Positions 5,621 to 6,174 of a DNA stretch of 6,174 nt are shown here, piece by piece. Source of the stretch: Chloroflexi bacterium RBG_16_51_16 (GTDB lineage Bacteria; Chloroflexota; Anaerolineae; Anaerolineales; Villigracilaceae); the NCBI GenBank assembly GCA_001796785.1, contig MGNL01000091.1, positions 1 through 6,174 of the forward strand, read 5' to 3'. The position numbers were made by a program, and so were the translations under genes. The notes beneath the pieces were generated by a model. It saw only the letters and a program-made list of their open reading frames with translations, did no database searches and was not told the origin of the DNA. Every line of letters starts with the position of its first letter. The first letter of the stretch is position 1.

Positions 5621-6174
5621 TCATTTCCTGCGCGAAAGCACTTCAAGTTTCTTAGGATAAATATCGTAGCGGAATTCACTGATCCACTCCGGAAATAGTT
5701 CGCCATCTGTATGAGCAGGAGAAGGCTTATCGAGCTTAATCGATAACCAGGAACAATTGATTTCCTTCATCCCGGTCATTTCGATATAACTCCCTTTGCC
5801 AGGTTTCATCGCTCTTGGAAGAGCCATGAACATTTCCAACCGGCTTTTTCGATATCCGTAGGCGAATGTAAGGTATCCATCCCATGGGTCTGCATGAGGG
5901 GTCATGAAAAACAATCCACCGGTCCTTCTGCCGTTGCCGATGGACACAAAGCTCAGCGGGCCTTCGTAGCCGCCACCGTCCCAATGCACTTCCCCATTCC
6001 ATTCCGGCTTATCCAGGATCGCCAGTACAGCCGCCAGTAAGTATCTAAAGATGCCTTTGATAAAGTGAATTCCTTCGTTTTTAGTTGTAACATAGGGCTC
6101 TATTCCCGCCGCTGAGTTATTGGCGAAATATCGATCGTTGCACTTGCAAAGGTCGATTAAGTCAGTATCCCCTG
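5621..6174 (-). CDS. Diacylglycerol kinase/YegS-type lipid kinase, C-terminal part (cut by right window edge)
   Basis: The frame is open from the right edge (first full codon at 6172) to TGA at 5621, giving 183 residues, the C-terminal half to two thirds of a lipid kinase of usual length near 300. The nucleotide-binding N-terminal domain with its GGDGT motif lies outside the window. What is visible is the beta-sandwich C-terminal domain: GDTDLIDL at 1-8, RYFANNSAAGIEPYV (14-28, family pattern R-x-F-x-N with a following Gly), FVSIGNGRRTGGLFFMTPHA (75-94), DGYLTFAYGYRKSRLEMF (98-115), and HTDGE (154-158), the conserved H-x-D-G-E signature, followed by ISEFRYDIYPKKLEVL. These enzymes phosphorylate diacylglycerol or a related lipid alcohol with ATP at the inner membrane face; the substrate cannot be decided here. 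The internal GTG at 5989 is not the start: homology continues well upstream of it. The stop is 113 bases before the glycosyltransferase cluster on the same strand, with no convincing terminator, so co-transcription is possible. Confidence 0.9.
   Translation of the reverse strand, partial: GDTDLIDLCKCNDRYFANNSAAGIEPYVTTKNEGIHFIKGIFRYLLAAVLAILDKPEWNGEVHWDGGGYEGPLSFVSIGNGRRTGGLFFMTPHADPWDGYLTFAYGYRKSRLEMFMALPRAMKPGKGSYIEMTGMKEINCSWLSIKLDKPSPAHTDGELFPEWISEFRYDIYPKKLEVLSRRK

Noticed and set aside
5362..5655. Plus-strand open frame of 97 codons crossing the 113-base gap
   Set aside because: It spans the end of two well supported minus-strand genes plus the gap and shows no domain; most of its length is antisense to coding sequence.
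5736..6002. Second minus-strand frame overlapping the lipid kinase
   Set aside because: Arg/Trp-rich shadow of the kinase frame, which carries all the family motifs.

Overview
The window looks like chromosomal DNA of a bacterium, most likely Chloroflexota of the class Anaerolineae. That assignment is inference: the protein style (large GT-C membrane glycosyltransferases with PLDDAWIH / SAGSTSPLW motifs next to a cytosolic NarL-type two-component pair) reminds me of that group, and no marker gene is present to prove it. Base composition looks moderate and even, and nothing suggests a recent insertion: I see no transposase, integrase, tRNA, CRISPR array or long repeat.

Layout: every gene I can support lies on the minus strand, so transcription runs from the right edge to the left. 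In that order they are: (1) the C-terminal part of a diacylglycerol-kinase/YegS-type lipid kinase, cut by the right edge (5621-6174); (2) a 113-base intergenic leader (5508-5620) with two interleaved inverted repeats, a 9-base direct repeat and an 8-codon mini-ORF; (3) a GT87/DUF2029-like polytopic glycosyltransferase starting at TTG (4242-5507); (4) a GT-C-type membrane glycosyltransferase with a C-terminal extracytoplasmic domain (2680-4218); (5) a second GT-C-type glycosyltransferase overlapping the previous one by 35 bases (1215-2714); (6) a NarL/LuxR-type response regulator (476-1174); (7) the N-terminal 145 residues of its presumed partner, a soluble coiled-coil histidine kinase of the DegS/NarX (HisKA_3) type, cut by the left edge exactly at the phosphoacceptor motif (1-436).

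How they may work together: spacing is tight from the GT87 gene to the kinase (23, -35, 40 and 39 bases), with no visible terminator, so genes 3-7 are probably one transcript. The lipid kinase may be transcribed with them or lie just upstream. The three glycosyltransferases would move sugars from polyprenyl-phosphate donors to lipid, glycan or protein acceptors on the outer face of the membrane. The lipid kinase would act on membrane lipid at the inner face. The two-component pair could report on envelope state or regulate this locus. The family assignments are well supported by motifs. The shared pathway, the sugar and the acceptor are inference.
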